Positions 43,811 through 53,394 of a DNA stretch of 64,000 bases are shown piece after piece. The position numbers and the translations under genes were made by a program. The stretch is from Chitinophaga horti (GTDB lineage: Bacteria; Bacteroidota; Bacteroidia; Chitinophagales; Chitinophagaceae), in contig NZ_CP107006.1 in the NCBI RefSeq assembly GCF_022867795.2, positions 1,922,001-1,986,000 of the forward strand. The letters are read 5' to 3'. The notes under the pieces are model-generated. The model was not told where the DNA came from, did no database searches, and saw only the letters and a program-made list of their open reading frames with translations. The number at the start of each line of letters is the position of its first letter. The stretch's first letter is position 1.

Positions 43811-45628
43811 ATGGTACTAAGATCGAAAAACAATTTTATTGGCCGATCGCTCCGGATCGGCTTTTTATGTGCATGCGGCGCAGGCTTCGCTTTTTCGCAG
43901 GCCAGTGCGCAAAGCCAGTTGCCGCTGCAGGATTTTTCCTCTTTCAAAAATGCCGGTAAAAGCTGGCAGATTGTGGGCGATGTGAATACAGAGCAGGGAA
44001 AAGAGAACAGCTTCAAAACCACCGGCGGAACCGGTATCCTCGTTAATCAGCCTACAAAAAAGGCACATGGTGAAGACTTGTTCTTCAACCTGGAACATGG
44101 CGACATCGACCTGGAACTGGAGTATATGATGGCGGCAGGTGCCAACTCCGGTATTTACCTCCAGGGCCGTTACGAACTGCAGCTGCTCGACAGCTGGGGT
44201 ACAGTGGCTCCCAAACCCGGCGACAACGGCGGTATCTACGAACGTTGGGACGATAGCAAACCAGAAGGTCAGAAAGGTTACCAGGGCTACGCTCCCCGCC
44301 AGAACGCCAGCAAGGCGCCCGGCCTGTGGCAGAAACTGAGAGTGTCTTTCCAGGCGCCGCGTTTCGACGCTTCCGGTAAAAAAATAAGCAACGCCAAAAT
44401 GCTCCGCGTAGAGCTGAACGGTGTGCTGATCCACGAAAACATCGAACTGTCTGGCCCCACCCGTGGCGCTGTTGGCGGTAACGAAGTAGCTGCCGGCCCG
44501 CTCCGCATCCAGGGCGACCATGGTGCCGTTGCGTTCAGGAACATTATTATCAAACAATACGATAAAGCCCGTCCGGAACTGTCGGCCCTGCAATACAAGG
44601 CTTACAAAGGCCGTTACAGCCGCGACACGGACTACAGCAAAGCAAAAGCGGAAGCAACAGGTACATCTAACCTGCTCACCGCCAATGCTTCTCATCTTTC
44701 CCAGGAATACACCCTCGTTTACAAAGGCACACTCAACGTGAAAGAAGCCGGTGAATACCAGCTGGAAATGGCGGTGCAGGGTGGTAACGGTTTCATCATC
44801 GTTGATGGTAAACCGGTGCGTAACAGGGTTACATTGCCTGCAGGCAACGTTCCGGTGGAAATTATCTACTCCCGCACCGGTGACTGGGGTAACCCGACAC
44901 TGGGGCTGAACATCGCTGGTCCGGGTGTACGCTCGTTCTACATCGGTGATGTGATTACGCCGGACGATACCGATCCGATAATCTTATCTGCCAATACCAA
45001 CACGATCCTGAGAAGCTTCATCGACGTACCGGGTTCGCAAAAGATCACCCACGCCGTTTCTGTAGGCAGCCCGCTGAAGGTAAACTACACGTACGACCTC
45101 GATCACGGTATGCTGGTGCAGGTGTGGAGAGGCGAGTTCCTCGAAACTACGCCGATGTGGCACGAACGCGGTAACGGTACTTCCCGCCCGATGGGGGCAC
45201 TGCAGCGTTTAGGTAAACCGTTCTTCCAGCTGGGTAAACTGGCAGGTGAACAGGCTGCCTGGACCGCCGACTCCACCGGCAGCGGCTATCGCCCTAAAGG
45301 TTATGTACTCGACGAGCAGGACAGGCCTACGTTCAAATACCAGGTATATGGCGCTTCGGTAAATGACCAGGTGCGTGTATCGGAAGATGGCCATGGCATC
45401 GTACGCGAAATCAGCGTAACAAACGCTCCATCCGACCTGTACGCTAAACTGGCAGAAGGCGCACAAATTGAATCCATAGGAAAGGACCTCTACCTGGTGG
45501 ACGGTAAAGCTTACTTCCTGCAGGTGCAGGACGCAGGCGGCGCTAAACCACTGGTACGCGAATCCGCAGGCGTAAAGGAACTGATCGTTCCGGTACGCGG
45601 CAAACTGAGCTACTCCATCCTTTTCTAA
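43811..45628 (+). CDS. Secreted DUF1080 (3-keto-disaccharide hydrolase-like) protein with PA14-like domain
   Basis: The ATG at 43811 starts a signal peptide ending near SQASAQS; a TTG at 43802 is in frame but less likely. The 605-residue product has a DUF1080 concanavalin-like domain (LEYMMAAGANSGIYLQGRYE, then LLDSWGTVAPKPGDNGGIYE, LRIQGDHGAVAFRN). A PA14-like segment follows (VYKGTLNVKEAGEYQLEMAV, then GGNGFIIVDGKPV). Some DUF1080 proteins hydrolyse 3-keto-glycosides. It lies 22 bases before the dehydrogenase/cytochrome gene, so the two likely act together in the periplasm. Confidence 0.88.
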   Translation: MVLRSKNNFIGRSLRIGFLCACGAGFAFSQASAQSQLPLQDFSSFKNAGKSWQIVGDVNTEQGKENSFKTTGGTGILVNQPTKKAHGEDLFFNLEHGDIDLELEYMMAAGANSGIYLQGRYELQLLDSWGTVAPKPGDNGGIYERWDDSKPEGQKGYQGYAPRQNASKAPGLWQKLRVSFQAPRFDASGKKISNAKMLRVELNGVLIHENIELSGPTRGAVGGNEVAAGPLRIQGDHGAVAFRNIIIKQYDKARPELSALQYKAYKGRYSRDTDYSKAKAEATGTSNLLTANASHLSQEYTLVYKGTLNVKEAGEYQLEMAVQGGNGFIIVDGKPVRNRVTLPAGNVPVEIIYSRTGDWGNPTLGLNIAGPGVRSFYIGDVITPDDTDPIILSANTNTILRSFIDVPGSQKITHAVSVGSPLKVNYTYDLDHGMLVQVWRGEFLETTPMWHERGNGTSRPMGALQRLGKPFFQLGKLAGEQAAWTADSTGSGYRPKGYVLDEQDRPTFKYQVYGASVNDQVRVSEDGHGIVREISVTNAPSDLYAKLAEGAQIESIGKDLYLVDGKAYFLQVQDAGGAKPLVRESAGVKELIVPVRGKLSYSILF

Positions 45629-45650
45629 CTTTTAAGACCGAATCAACATA

Positions 45651-47606
45651 ATGAAAAATATAATCAGGAAAGCAGCCTGTTTCTTATTGCCACTCGCTGC
45701 CACCCTTACACAACTGCCTGCCTTTGCACAGGAAACGCCGAAGGAAGAAGACTATTTCAGGATCATGAAGCTGAGCGCACCCGAAGGCATTTTGCTGGAA
45801 GTGGGCGGTCTCACCGTTCTGCCTGGTGGTGAACTGGGCGTGGCTACCCGCCGCGGCGATGTTTACATCGTTGAAAACCCGACGAGCAATCGTCCGTTCT
45901 TCCGCAAGTTCGCAAGCGGCCTGCACGAAATCCTCGGCCTGGCCTGGAAAGACGGTGCACTGTACTGCGCACAGCGTGGTGAGCTCACCAAACTGGTGGA
46001 TTCTAATATGGACGGCAAAGCCGACATTTTCGAAACCGTATATGCCTGGCCGTTATCCGGTCACTACCACGAGTATAGCTTCGGCCCGAGACTGGCCCCC
46101 GATGGCTCTTTCTTCGTGAGTGGCAACGTAGCTTTCGGTAACGAAGAGTGGTGGCGTGGTGAAAGCCGCGTTCCATGGCGTGGTTGGATGATGCACATTT
46201 CCGCAGACGGCAATATGGAGCCTTGGGCTACCGGTATGCGCTCTCCCTGCGGTTTGGGCATGATCGACGGTGAACTGTTTTACTCAGAGAACCAGGGCGA
46301 CTACATGGGCTCCGGTGGTGTTTGGCATGTAACTAAAGGCGCCTTCGTAGGCCACCCTGCAGGTTTACGCTGGACCGGTATGGCAAACTCCCCGCTGAAA
46401 CTGACTGCGGAGAAGTTCAACTCCATCGTGGACGAACGTAAAGTGAAAAACGAACAAGGTCGCTATATCAAACCAGAGAACGTACAGAACGAAAAGTTCC
46501 AGATGATGTTCGAAGTAAAAAGCCAGGTGCCAGAACTGCGCACGCCAGCTGTATGGCTGCCGCACGGTATCCTGGGTATCTCCAACTCCGAGATCCTGCC
46601 TATCCCCGAAGGTAACTTCGGTCCGTTCGGCGGACAGGTACTCGTAGGCGACCAGGGCCAGAGTAAGATCATGCGTGTGGTAATGGAAAAAGTAAACGGC
46701 GAATACCAGGGCGTAGCATTCGACTTCCGCCAGGGCTTCCAGTCGGGCGTACTGCGTATGGCATGGGCTCCGGACGGCTCCCTGTTCGTTGGTGAAACTA
46801 ACCGTGGCTGGGGCTCTGCCGGCGACGCGAACGAAGGTTTGCAGCGCCTGGCCTGGAACAACCGCATCCCGTTCGAAATGAAAACCGTAAAGGCCATGCC
46901 TGATGGTTTCGAGATCGAGTTCACCCTGCCGGTTGATAAAAAATCAGCACAGGACCTCGCATCTTACGCGGTAGAAAGCTTCTCTTACAAATACCACCCG
47001 GTATATGGCAGCCCGACTGTAAATACCGAGAAATGTGAAGTGAAAGGTGTGAAAGTATCCGAAGACGGCCTCAAAGCCCGCATCATCGTTGATAACCTGC
47101 GCCAGTACTACATTCACGCGATCACCCTGAATGGCGTACGTGCGGAAGACCTGTACTATTCACTGGTACACCCAACCGGTTACTACACACTGAACAACAT
47201 CCCAGCCGGCGCTAAACTGTCGATGGCTGGCGTAAGCACCCGCAACTCCGAGAAGGAAGCTGCTGCTAAGGCTAAAGCCTCCGAAGCTGCAAAACCTAAA
47301 ACAACGCCTGCTAAAACGGATGCCGCTGCTAAACCAGCTGCCCCGGTAGCTTACACCTACGAGCAGGTAAAACCGCTGCTGGCCAAATACACTTGCGCCG
47401 CTTGTCACAATGCTGATAAAAAGCAGGTAGGTCCATCTTTCCGCGACATCGCCAAAAGAAAGTATAGCAACGAAACGATCGTAAAACTGATCTACAATCC
47501 TAAGCCTGAAAACTGGCCTGGCTACGCGACAGAAATGCCGCCAATGCCGCAGGTCCCTAAAGCCGATGCATTGAAGATCGCGAGCTATATCAACTCTTTG
47601 AAATAG
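45651..47606 (+). CDS. Secreted sorbosone-dehydrogenase-like propeller fused to cytochrome c
   Basis: The 651-residue product has a signal peptide (MKNIIRKAACFLLPLAATLT, cleaved near AFAQ) and a glucose/sorbosone-dehydrogenase-type propeller (EVGGLTVLPGGELGVATRRG, then GWMMHISADGNMEPWATGMR, SPCGLGMIDGELFYSENQGD). An Ala/Lys/Pro-rich linker (about 540-570) leads to a C-terminal class I cytochrome c with CAACH and a distal methionine candidate in EMPPMPQV. Fusion implies that electrons from a sugar substrate pass to the haem. The cofactor of the propeller is not proven. It follows the DUF1080 gene. Confidence 0.88.
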   Translation: MKNIIRKAACFLLPLAATLTQLPAFAQETPKEEDYFRIMKLSAPEGILLEVGGLTVLPGGELGVATRRGDVYIVENPTSNRPFFRKFASGLHEILGLAWKDGALYCAQRGELTKLVDSNMDGKADIFETVYAWPLSGHYHEYSFGPRLAPDGSFFVSGNVAFGNEEWWRGESRVPWRGWMMHISADGNMEPWATGMRSPCGLGMIDGELFYSENQGDYMGSGGVWHVTKGAFVGHPAGLRWTGMANSPLKLTAEKFNSIVDERKVKNEQGRYIKPENVQNEKFQMMFEVKSQVPELRTPAVWLPHGILGISNSEILPIPEGNFGPFGGQVLVGDQGQSKIMRVVMEKVNGEYQGVAFDFRQGFQSGVLRMAWAPDGSLFVGETNRGWGSAGDANEGLQRLAWNNRIPFEMKTVKAMPDGFEIEFTLPVDKKSAQDLASYAVESFSYKYHPVYGSPTVNTEKCEVKGVKVSEDGLKARIIVDNLRQYYIHAITLNGVRAEDLYYSLVHPTGYYTLNNIPAGAKLSMAGVSTRNSEKEAAAKAKASEAAKPKTTPAKTDAAAKPAAPVAYTYEQVKPLLAKYTCAACHNADKKQVGPSFRDIAKRKYSNETIVKLIYNPKPENWPGYATEMPPMPQVPKADALKIASYINSLK

Positions 47607-47626
47607 ATCGCTGGTATCCAGATATT

Positions 47627-47660
47627 AGAAAGCCCCGCGCGTTTGCGCGGGGCTTTCTTT
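47627..47660. terminator. Bidirectional terminator
   Basis: AGAAAGCCCCGCGC (47627-47640) and GCGCGGGGCTTTCT (47645-47658) form a perfect 14-bp stem with a 4-base loop, followed by TT. It lies between the cytochrome gene and the convergent SMP-30-like gene. Confidence 0.9.
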
Positions 47661-47676
47661 AACGGCGAAGGTAAAG

Positions 47677-48492
47677 CTACTTCAACTTATAAGCCGCCAC
47701 CGTCTTCGCATTAAACGTCGGTACATACACGATCCGTTTCTTCGCATCATACCCGATATCCGCCGCATTGATCTTCTCCGCAGATGTATTCAGCAGCGTT
47801 TCCACTTTACCATTGGCATGCACGTAAAATATCCAGCCGCTCCAGGATGTAACGAGGTAATCGCCTTTACCAACAGGCTCGATGCCGTCGCCGCCTTGTG
47901 GTAACGATGCGATGTTGGTGATCTTTTTATCTTTATCAGCTTTCACGAAAGACTTGCCGGCAGCGATGATCAGGTCGGTGCCTGCCGCTTTGAGGCCGTT
48001 AAGACCTTCGAGGTTTTCGAGGTAAAGTGTCGGATTATCGTTCTCAATGCGCCATACCTTGCCGGACTTGGAGTCGGACACGTATACGATGCCGTCAGCA
48101 TCCACCGTGAGGTCGTTCAGGCCCTGCGCTTCTTCCCAGGCAATGTTTTTCTCGATCGCACCTTTCTTCAGATCTACTACGACCACCGCGTGTACATCAG
48201 CCACATACAGGCGGTCGCCAAAGATGGCCAGGCCTTTTGGAGAGTGTAAACCGGTAATGAAAGTAGAGTCGTAGCCAGTACCATCGGGCTTTAAACGGGC
48301 AACGCCGCCGGTAGCATCGAGCGCCCATGGCGAACCATTAATCAGGGAAACGTATAAAGTGCCTTTGCCATCGTCCAGCACAGATTCAGGTACGGCGATG
48401 ATGGGCTTCGTTTCCCATATTTTTTCAAGTTTGTGCTGGGCAGTCGCAGAAAGGGAGAAGGTACTTAGCAATAAGAGTAATGTCTTGTTCAT
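47677..48492 (-). CDS. Secreted SMP-30/gluconolactonase-like propeller protein
   Basis: The ATG at 48492 starts a signal peptide (MNKTLLLLLSTFSLSATAQ); the frame opens further out at 48558. The 271-residue product has ESVLDDGKGTLYVSLINGSP, SPKGLAIFGDRLYVADVHAV, LNDLTVDADGIVYVSDSKSG and EPVGKGDYLVTSWSGWIFYV, a six-bladed propeller of the SMP-30/NHL type. A lactonase role would suit the nearby sugar-oxidising genes, but the metal-binding residues cannot be confirmed by eye. Confidence 0.78.
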   Translation of the reverse strand: MNKTLLLLLSTFSLSATAQHKLEKIWETKPIIAVPESVLDDGKGTLYVSLINGSPWALDATGGVARLKPDGTGYDSTFITGLHSPKGLAIFGDRLYVADVHAVVVVDLKKGAIEKNIAWEEAQGLNDLTVDADGIVYVSDSKSGKVWRIENDNPTLYLENLEGLNGLKAAGTDLIIAAGKSFVKADKDKKITNIASLPQGGDGIEPVGKGDYLVTSWSGWIFYVHANGKVETLLNTSAEKINAADIGYDAKKRIVYVPTFNAKTVAAYKLK

Positions 48493-48606
48493 AACGCAGA
48501 TGAGGTTTACCGGTAAGATAAGCTTTCTGCCGCTTAACCGCAAGCATTGCGCCAGCATTGCATATATGATTCGTGCGCGTTATATTACAGTATTCAAATC
48601 CTCGTT

Positions 48607-49875
48607 ATGACCAATACGGTTAACCTTCGCCCCTGGACCTACGGAGAAATGTTCGCCCTGCGTTTTTGCACGGTGTTTTTTGTTTTCTATATCATCCCGT
48701 TCCCGCTGGATATCATTCCTGGGGTGGAAGTGCTCTGGGAAACTATCATGCAACACCTGGTTCCCTGGGTGGCCCAGGCAGTGCTGCATGTGGAGATCAC
48801 GGTTTTCGAAAATGGCAGTGGAGACACCACTTATAACTATGTAGAAATATTACTCATGTTTTCTACCGCGCTGATCGCTGCGAGCTTATGGTCGCTGCTG
48901 GACAGGCGGCGCTGGAGTTATCATGCGCTGCATTACTGGCTGCGTGTGCTGGTACGGTATTACCTCGCCTACAATATGTTCCGTTATGGCTTTATCAAGG
49001 TGTTTCACCTGCAGATGGGCACGCCTTACCTCACGCAGTTGATCCAACCTTTCGGGGATAAGTCTCCCATGGGACTGGCCTGGTCGTACATGGGTTTTTC
49101 CCCTGGTTTCAGCGCATTTACGGGTTGGGCGGAAGTACTGGCCGGGGCGTTGTTATTGTACCGTCGCACGGTAACGATCGGTGCAATGGTGGGCATTGTG
49201 GTAACGATCAATATCATGGCCGTGAACTACTTTTTCGATGTGCCGGTAAAGCTGTTTTCCACCACGTTGTTCCTCATGTCGGTGTTCCTGCTGGTGCCGG
49301 ACCTGCAGCGGCTCGCCAATATGCTGCTGTTCAACAAACCGGTTGAACCTAAGGTGTTTCAAACCCATATAAAACAACAATGGTTAAAGGTGGTGTTGAT
49401 GACGTGCAAAGGGCTTTACATCAGCTTCGGCATATTTATGCTGCTGGAAATGGGGGCAAGTGGGGTGCGCAAGTATGGCGACAGGCGCACCAAACCGCCG
49501 CTATGGGGTATTTACGATGCATATCTCGTGGTGCGTAACGGCGATACCATACCGCCGCTTCGTACAGATTATACCCGTTGGAACCGTATTGTACTTGATT
49601 TTAATGATTGGGCCACGGTGTATTTTACCAACGATAGTATGAAAGGTTTTTCTTTTGAGGTAGATACATTGAAGCATACCGCGGTCGTATACACGCCGGA
49701 TGCGCCGGATTATAAGTCGACGTTGCATTACATAGCGAAGGGCGACAGTCTTACGTTAACGGGTAAGTACTTTAATGATTCGATTTTGATTAGTTTTACA
49801 AGACGCGATCATCGCTCTTTCCAGTTGATGAACCGCGGCTTTCACTGGATCAATGAATATCCGTATAACCGATGA
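48607..49875 (+). CDS. DoxX-like multi-pass membrane protein
   Basis: The ATG at 48607 was chosen over the longer frame from 48547. The 422-residue product has several hydrophobic segments (FALRFCTVFFVFYIIPFPLD, ILLMFSTALIAASLWSLLDR, TIGAMVGIVVTINIMAVNYF, STTLFLMSVFLLVPDLQRL) with DoxX-like FRYGFIKVFHLQM and GWAEVLAGALLLYRR. A soluble C-terminal part of about 120 residues follows. Function is unknown; DoxX-like proteins can take part in redox or sulfur chemistry. The stop overlaps the next start by 4 bases (ATGA at 49872). Confidence 0.75.
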   Translation: MTNTVNLRPWTYGEMFALRFCTVFFVFYIIPFPLDIIPGVEVLWETIMQHLVPWVAQAVLHVEITVFENGSGDTTYNYVEILLMFSTALIAASLWSLLDRRRWSYHALHYWLRVLVRYYLAYNMFRYGFIKVFHLQMGTPYLTQLIQPFGDKSPMGLAWSYMGFSPGFSAFTGWAEVLAGALLLYRRTVTIGAMVGIVVTINIMAVNYFFDVPVKLFSTTLFLMSVFLLVPDLQRLANMLLFNKPVEPKVFQTHIKQQWLKVVLMTCKGLYISFGIFMLLEMGASGVRKYGDRRTKPPLWGIYDAYLVVRNGDTIPPLRTDYTRWNRIVLDFNDWATVYFTNDSMKGFSFEVDTLKHTAVVYTPDAPDYKSTLHYIAKGDSLTLTGKYFNDSILISFTRRDHRSFQLMNRGFHWINEYPYNR

Positions 49876-51311
49876 CGCAGGAGCACACAGAATATGATGC
49901 AATTATTGTAGGTGCAGGGCCTAACGGCTTGTCCGCCGCCATTACCATGCAGCGGCAGGGACTGCGTACGCTATTGCTCGAAGCCAAAGAAACCATTGGC
50001 GGCGGTGCCCGTAGTGCGGAACTTACGCTACCCGGCTTCGTACACGACATCTGTTCCGCTGTGCATCCACTGGCTGCGGGTTCGCCGTTCTTCCGGCAAT
50101 TGGACCTGGAGCAGTTCGGTCTCGAATATATTCGCCCGCCTGTACTGGCCGCCCATCCGCTGGATGATGGCTCCGCAGGCGCCTTATACCGCTCGTTCGA
50201 TGAAACTGCCACAGGCTTCGGTGCGGACGAGCAGGCCTACCGCGACTTATTTGCGGATATGAACGAATACTGGCCATCTATTGCAGGGGATGTGTTAGGC
50301 CCGCTGTCCATACCCCGCCACCCGTTACAGATGGCGAAGTTTGGGTTAACGGCTTTACGCAGCGCGGCGAACGTGGTGAAACGTTTTAAAACACCACAGG
50401 CACGGGGCTGGTGGGCGGGTGTTACCGGGCACTCAATGTTGCCTTTGTCTGCCGCCACTACGGCCGCCGTAGGCAGCGTACTGGCCATGGCGGGTCATCA
50501 TTATGGCTGGCCGGTGCCGAAGGGCGGTTCGCAAAGCATCGCTAACGCGCTGGCTGCCTGTTACACCGCGCTGGGTGGCGTCATCGAAACCAATGTGAAG
50601 GTGAACAGCATTACGCAACTGCCTTCTTCCAAAACGGTGTTCTTCGACCTTTCGCCCAAACAGGTATTGTCGATCGCAGGCCCGAAATTATCGGCTTTGT
50701 ATCAGCAACAACTAAAGCGCTACCGCTACGGCATGGGCGTGTTCAAGATCGACTGGGCATTGGATGGACCGGTGCCTTTTACATCGGAAGTATGCCGCAA
50801 CGCGGGAACGGTGCACCTGGGCAATACTTTCGAAGAGATCTCAGCCGCAGAGCAGGCAGTGTGGAACGGGCATTACACGGAAAAGCCTTTTGTACTGCTC
50901 GCCCAGCAAAGCCTGTTCGATACGGGCCGCGTGCCGGCCGGGAAGCAGGCGGTATGGGCCTATTGCCACGTTCCCAATGGCTCCGCGCGCAACATGACGA
51001 CGGAGATTGAAGCGCAGGTAGAACGTTTCGCACCGGGCTTTCGCGATCGTATTTTACGCCGGCATACGATGAACGCACCACAAATGGAAGCCTACAATGC
51101 CAACTACATCGGGGGAGATATTAACGGCGGTGTACTGGACATCACGCAGCTGTTCACCCGACCGGCTTTAAGATTATCACCTTACCGCACAAGTGCTAAA
51201 GGATTGTATATTTGTTCGGCTTCCACACCGCCCGGCGGAGGGGTGCATGGCCTTTGTGGTTACCATGCTGCCAAAAGGGCTTTGAAAGATATTTTTAATA
51301 CAGTTTTATAA
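49872..51311 (+). CDS. FAD-dependent oxidoreductase of the phytoene-desaturase-like group
   Basis: The 479-residue product opens with a Rossmann motif (YDAIIVGAGPNGLSAAITMQ) and a second conserved segment (LLLEAKETIGGGARSAELTL), then HHYGWPVPKGGSQSIANALA and a C-terminal FAD segment (GLYICSASTPPGGGVHGLCG). This is typical of phytoene-desaturase-like and carotenoid-type oxidoreductases. No carotenoid genes are nearby, so the substrate is unknown. It is coupled to the DoxX-like gene by a 4-base overlap. Confidence 0.88.
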   Translation: MTQEHTEYDAIIVGAGPNGLSAAITMQRQGLRTLLLEAKETIGGGARSAELTLPGFVHDICSAVHPLAAGSPFFRQLDLEQFGLEYIRPPVLAAHPLDDGSAGALYRSFDETATGFGADEQAYRDLFADMNEYWPSIAGDVLGPLSIPRHPLQMAKFGLTALRSAANVVKRFKTPQARGWWAGVTGHSMLPLSAATTAAVGSVLAMAGHHYGWPVPKGGSQSIANALAACYTALGGVIETNVKVNSITQLPSSKTVFFDLSPKQVLSIAGPKLSALYQQQLKRYRYGMGVFKIDWALDGPVPFTSEVCRNAGTVHLGNTFEEISAAEQAVWNGHYTEKPFVLLAQQSLFDTGRVPAGKQAVWAYCHVPNGSARNMTTEIEAQVERFAPGFRDRILRRHTMNAPQMEAYNANYIGGDINGGVLDITQLFTRPALRLSPYRTSAKGLYICSASTPPGGGVHGLCGYHAAKRALKDIFNTVL

Positions 51312-51327
51312 CCACGCTTGACTACTC

Positions 51328-52359
51328 ATGAAACGACTACTCGCCAGCATTGCTGCGCTATTCCTGTGCACGACAGTTTTTGCACAAACCGAAACCTTTA
51401 CCAATCCATTATTGCCCGGTGGGGCCGATCCTTATGCGTTTTACAAGGACGGATTTTATTACTACACGCATACGACGGGCAATCGTATCATCATTAAAAA
51501 AACAGATAATCTCGCCCGGCTGAAAGATGCGGAACAGGTAACGGCGTACACTCCGCCAACCGGAACGATGTATTCCAAAAACCTCTGGGCGCCGGAAATC
51601 CTTTTCCTGGAAGGGAAGTGGTACATCTACTTTGCGGCAGATAATGGCAGGAACGAAAACCACCGCATGTACGCCCTGGAAAACAGCAGCGCCGACCCGA
51701 TGAAAGGCACCTGGACGTTCAAAGGTAAAGTAGCGGATGCCACCGACAAATGGGCCATCGACGGCGATGTGTTCAAATGGAAGGGACAACTGTACATGAT
51801 CTGGTCCGGATGGGAGGGTGATACCAACGGGCAGCAGAACATTTATCTCGCTAAAATGAAAAACCCCTGGACTATCACGGGTAAAAGGGTAAAGATAGGG
51901 GAGCCTACTTACGATTGGGAAAAACATGGCGACCTGAATGCAAAGGACGACGTGCCGCATGTGAACGTAAATGAAGGCCCGCAGGCGCTGGAACATAACG
52001 GCCGCCTGTTCATCGTATTCTCCGCCAGCGGCTGCTGGACTGACTACTACGCGCTCGGTGTCATGAGCCTAAGCGGCAAGAACCTCACCGACGCGAAATC
52101 CTGGAAGAAATCACCACAACCTTACTTCAAGCAAAACAAAGAGAACGGTGTATATGCGCCGGGTCACAACTCCTTCTTTAAATCGCCCGATGGTAAGCAG
52201 GACTGGATCCTGTACCATGCTAACGATGAACCGGGGCAGGGTTGTGGCAGGCATCGCTCACCGCGTATGCAGCAATTCACCTGGGATAAGAACGGCTTTC
52301 CCGTATTTGGTGAGCCGGTAAAAAGGGGCGTGGTGCTACCCATTCCCACGGGTAACTAA
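51328..52359 (+). CDS. Secreted glycoside hydrolase family 43 protein
   Basis: The 343-residue product has a signal peptide (MKRLLASIAALFLCTTVFAQ) and the five-bladed GH43 propeller. Likely catalytic residues are Asp34 in GGADPYAFY (base), Asp145 in WAIDGDVFKW (pKa modulator) and Glu216 in VNEGPQALEHNG (acid). Other family segments are KNLWAPEILFLEGKWYIYFA and APGHNSFFKSPDGKQDWILY. GH43 enzymes remove arabinose, xylose or galactose residues. It follows the phytoene-desaturase-like gene by 16 bases and is the only clear glycosidase in the window. Confidence 0.93.
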   Translation: MKRLLASIAALFLCTTVFAQTETFTNPLLPGGADPYAFYKDGFYYYTHTTGNRIIIKKTDNLARLKDAEQVTAYTPPTGTMYSKNLWAPEILFLEGKWYIYFAADNGRNENHRMYALENSSADPMKGTWTFKGKVADATDKWAIDGDVFKWKGQLYMIWSGWEGDTNGQQNIYLAKMKNPWTITGKRVKIGEPTYDWEKHGDLNAKDDVPHVNVNEGPQALEHNGRLFIVFSASGCWTDYYALGVMSLSGKNLTDAKSWKKSPQPYFKQNKENGVYAPGHNSFFKSPDGKQDWILYHANDEPGQGCGRHRSPRMQQFTWDKNGFPVFGEPVKRGVVLPIPTGN

Positions 52360-52401
52360 GCTACCCTGAATTTGACAAGTGATGCCTTGATCCGGTCAAA
52401 A

Positions 52402-52428
52402 TTGGCGCGGAGGGGAGATGTACTTTTG
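52402..52428 (+). promoter_or_regulatory. Possible promoter before the alpha/beta hydrolase gene
   Basis: TTG at 52402-52404 and TACTTTTG at 52421-52428 (16-base spacing) resemble the Bacteroidota promoter pair; the start codon is at 52480. Confidence 0.35.
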
Positions 52429-52479
52429 TGAGGTGAACACCCGGTTTTGTGTAATACTGACCATCATCAAATTAATTGT

Positions 52480-53262
52480 ATGTCTTCTATCCAGTCAAAA
52501 ACCATTTTGTTCGTAACCGGCTGCTTTGTAAGTCACCATTGCTGGGACAACTGGGCCGCATTTTTCGAGAGCAGCGGGTATAAAACCGTGTTGCCTGCCT
52601 GGCCGAATAAAGAAGGCGAACCTGCCTCGCTCCGTAACAGTATGCCTGCTCATTCCATCGCTGGTTTGCGCATGACGCAGGTAGTGGAACACTATGCCGC
52701 CATTGCCCGCCAGCTGCCGGAAAAACCGATTATCATCGGGCATTCGTTTGGTGGGTTGATGACGCAGATCCTGATCAATAAAGGCCTGGGCGCTGCAGGC
52801 ATCGCTATTCACTCGGTGCCGCCACAGGGCGTGCTGCCGATCGAATTTAGTTTTTTGAAATCGACATTCGGTGCCCTCGGGTTGTTCACGCCATTGAACA
52901 ATGCCTACCTGATGAGCAGGAGCACCTGGAAATACGCGTTCACGAACGGCATGCCGCCGGAAGTGCAGCAGTCCACGTACGACGCGCTCACCATCCCGGA
53001 ATCGAAACGGCTGGCCCGCGACGGTTTAACTAGTGCTGCGCACGTAGATTTCAAGAAGCCGCATGCCCCGCTGCTGATCCAGGCCGGCTCAAAAGATCAT
53101 TGTATACCGGCATCGTTAAACAGGCGCAATTTTAATAAATATAACACCCCCGGCTCCGTAACCGAGTTCGTAGTGAAGGAAGGCAGGAATCACTTTGTAC
53201 TGGGGCAATCCACCTGGAAAGAAGACGCCGCGTACATACTGAATTGGATTAAAAAACATTAG
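52480..53262 (+). CDS. Alpha/beta hydrolase
   Basis: The ATG at 52480 leads into TILFVTGCFVSHHCWDNWAA. The 260-residue product has the nucleophile elbow GHSFGG, then LLIQAGSKDHCIPASLNRRN with the acid residue, and the catalytic histidine in EGRNHFVLGQ. This is a cytoplasmic hydrolase of the lipase/thioesterase-like group; substrate unknown. It stands alone with its own promoter-like sequence and a terminator. Confidence 0.88.
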   Translation: MSSIQSKTILFVTGCFVSHHCWDNWAAFFESSGYKTVLPAWPNKEGEPASLRNSMPAHSIAGLRMTQVVEHYAAIARQLPEKPIIIGHSFGGLMTQILINKGLGAAGIAIHSVPPQGVLPIEFSFLKSTFGALGLFTPLNNAYLMSRSTWKYAFTNGMPPEVQQSTYDALTIPESKRLARDGLTSAAHVDFKKPHAPLLIQAGSKDHCIPASLNRRNFNKYNTPGSVTEFVVKEGRNHFVLGQSTWKEDAAYILNWIKKH

Positions 53263-53279
53263 TTGGTGAGGAAGTAAAA

Positions 53280-53309
53280 AGGGCTGACCAAAAAGTATTG
53301 GTCAGCCCT
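53280..53309 (+). terminator. Hairpin terminator after the hydrolase gene
   Basis: AGGGCTGACCAA (53280-53291) pairs perfectly with TTGGTCAGCCCT (53298-53309), followed by GATTTATT. The tail is only weakly T-rich. Confidence 0.65.
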
Positions 53310-53394
53310 GATTTATTCGGATACCTGATGGAGACATGTCATCGCTAAGCGGTGCACAAAGCCTTCATTTTACTTTTGGTCAGGGCCTGATAGG

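Noticed and set aside
43865..44695. 276-residue minus-strand frame opposite the DUF1080 gene
   Set aside because: Antisense shadow; the plus strand has a signal peptide and known domains.
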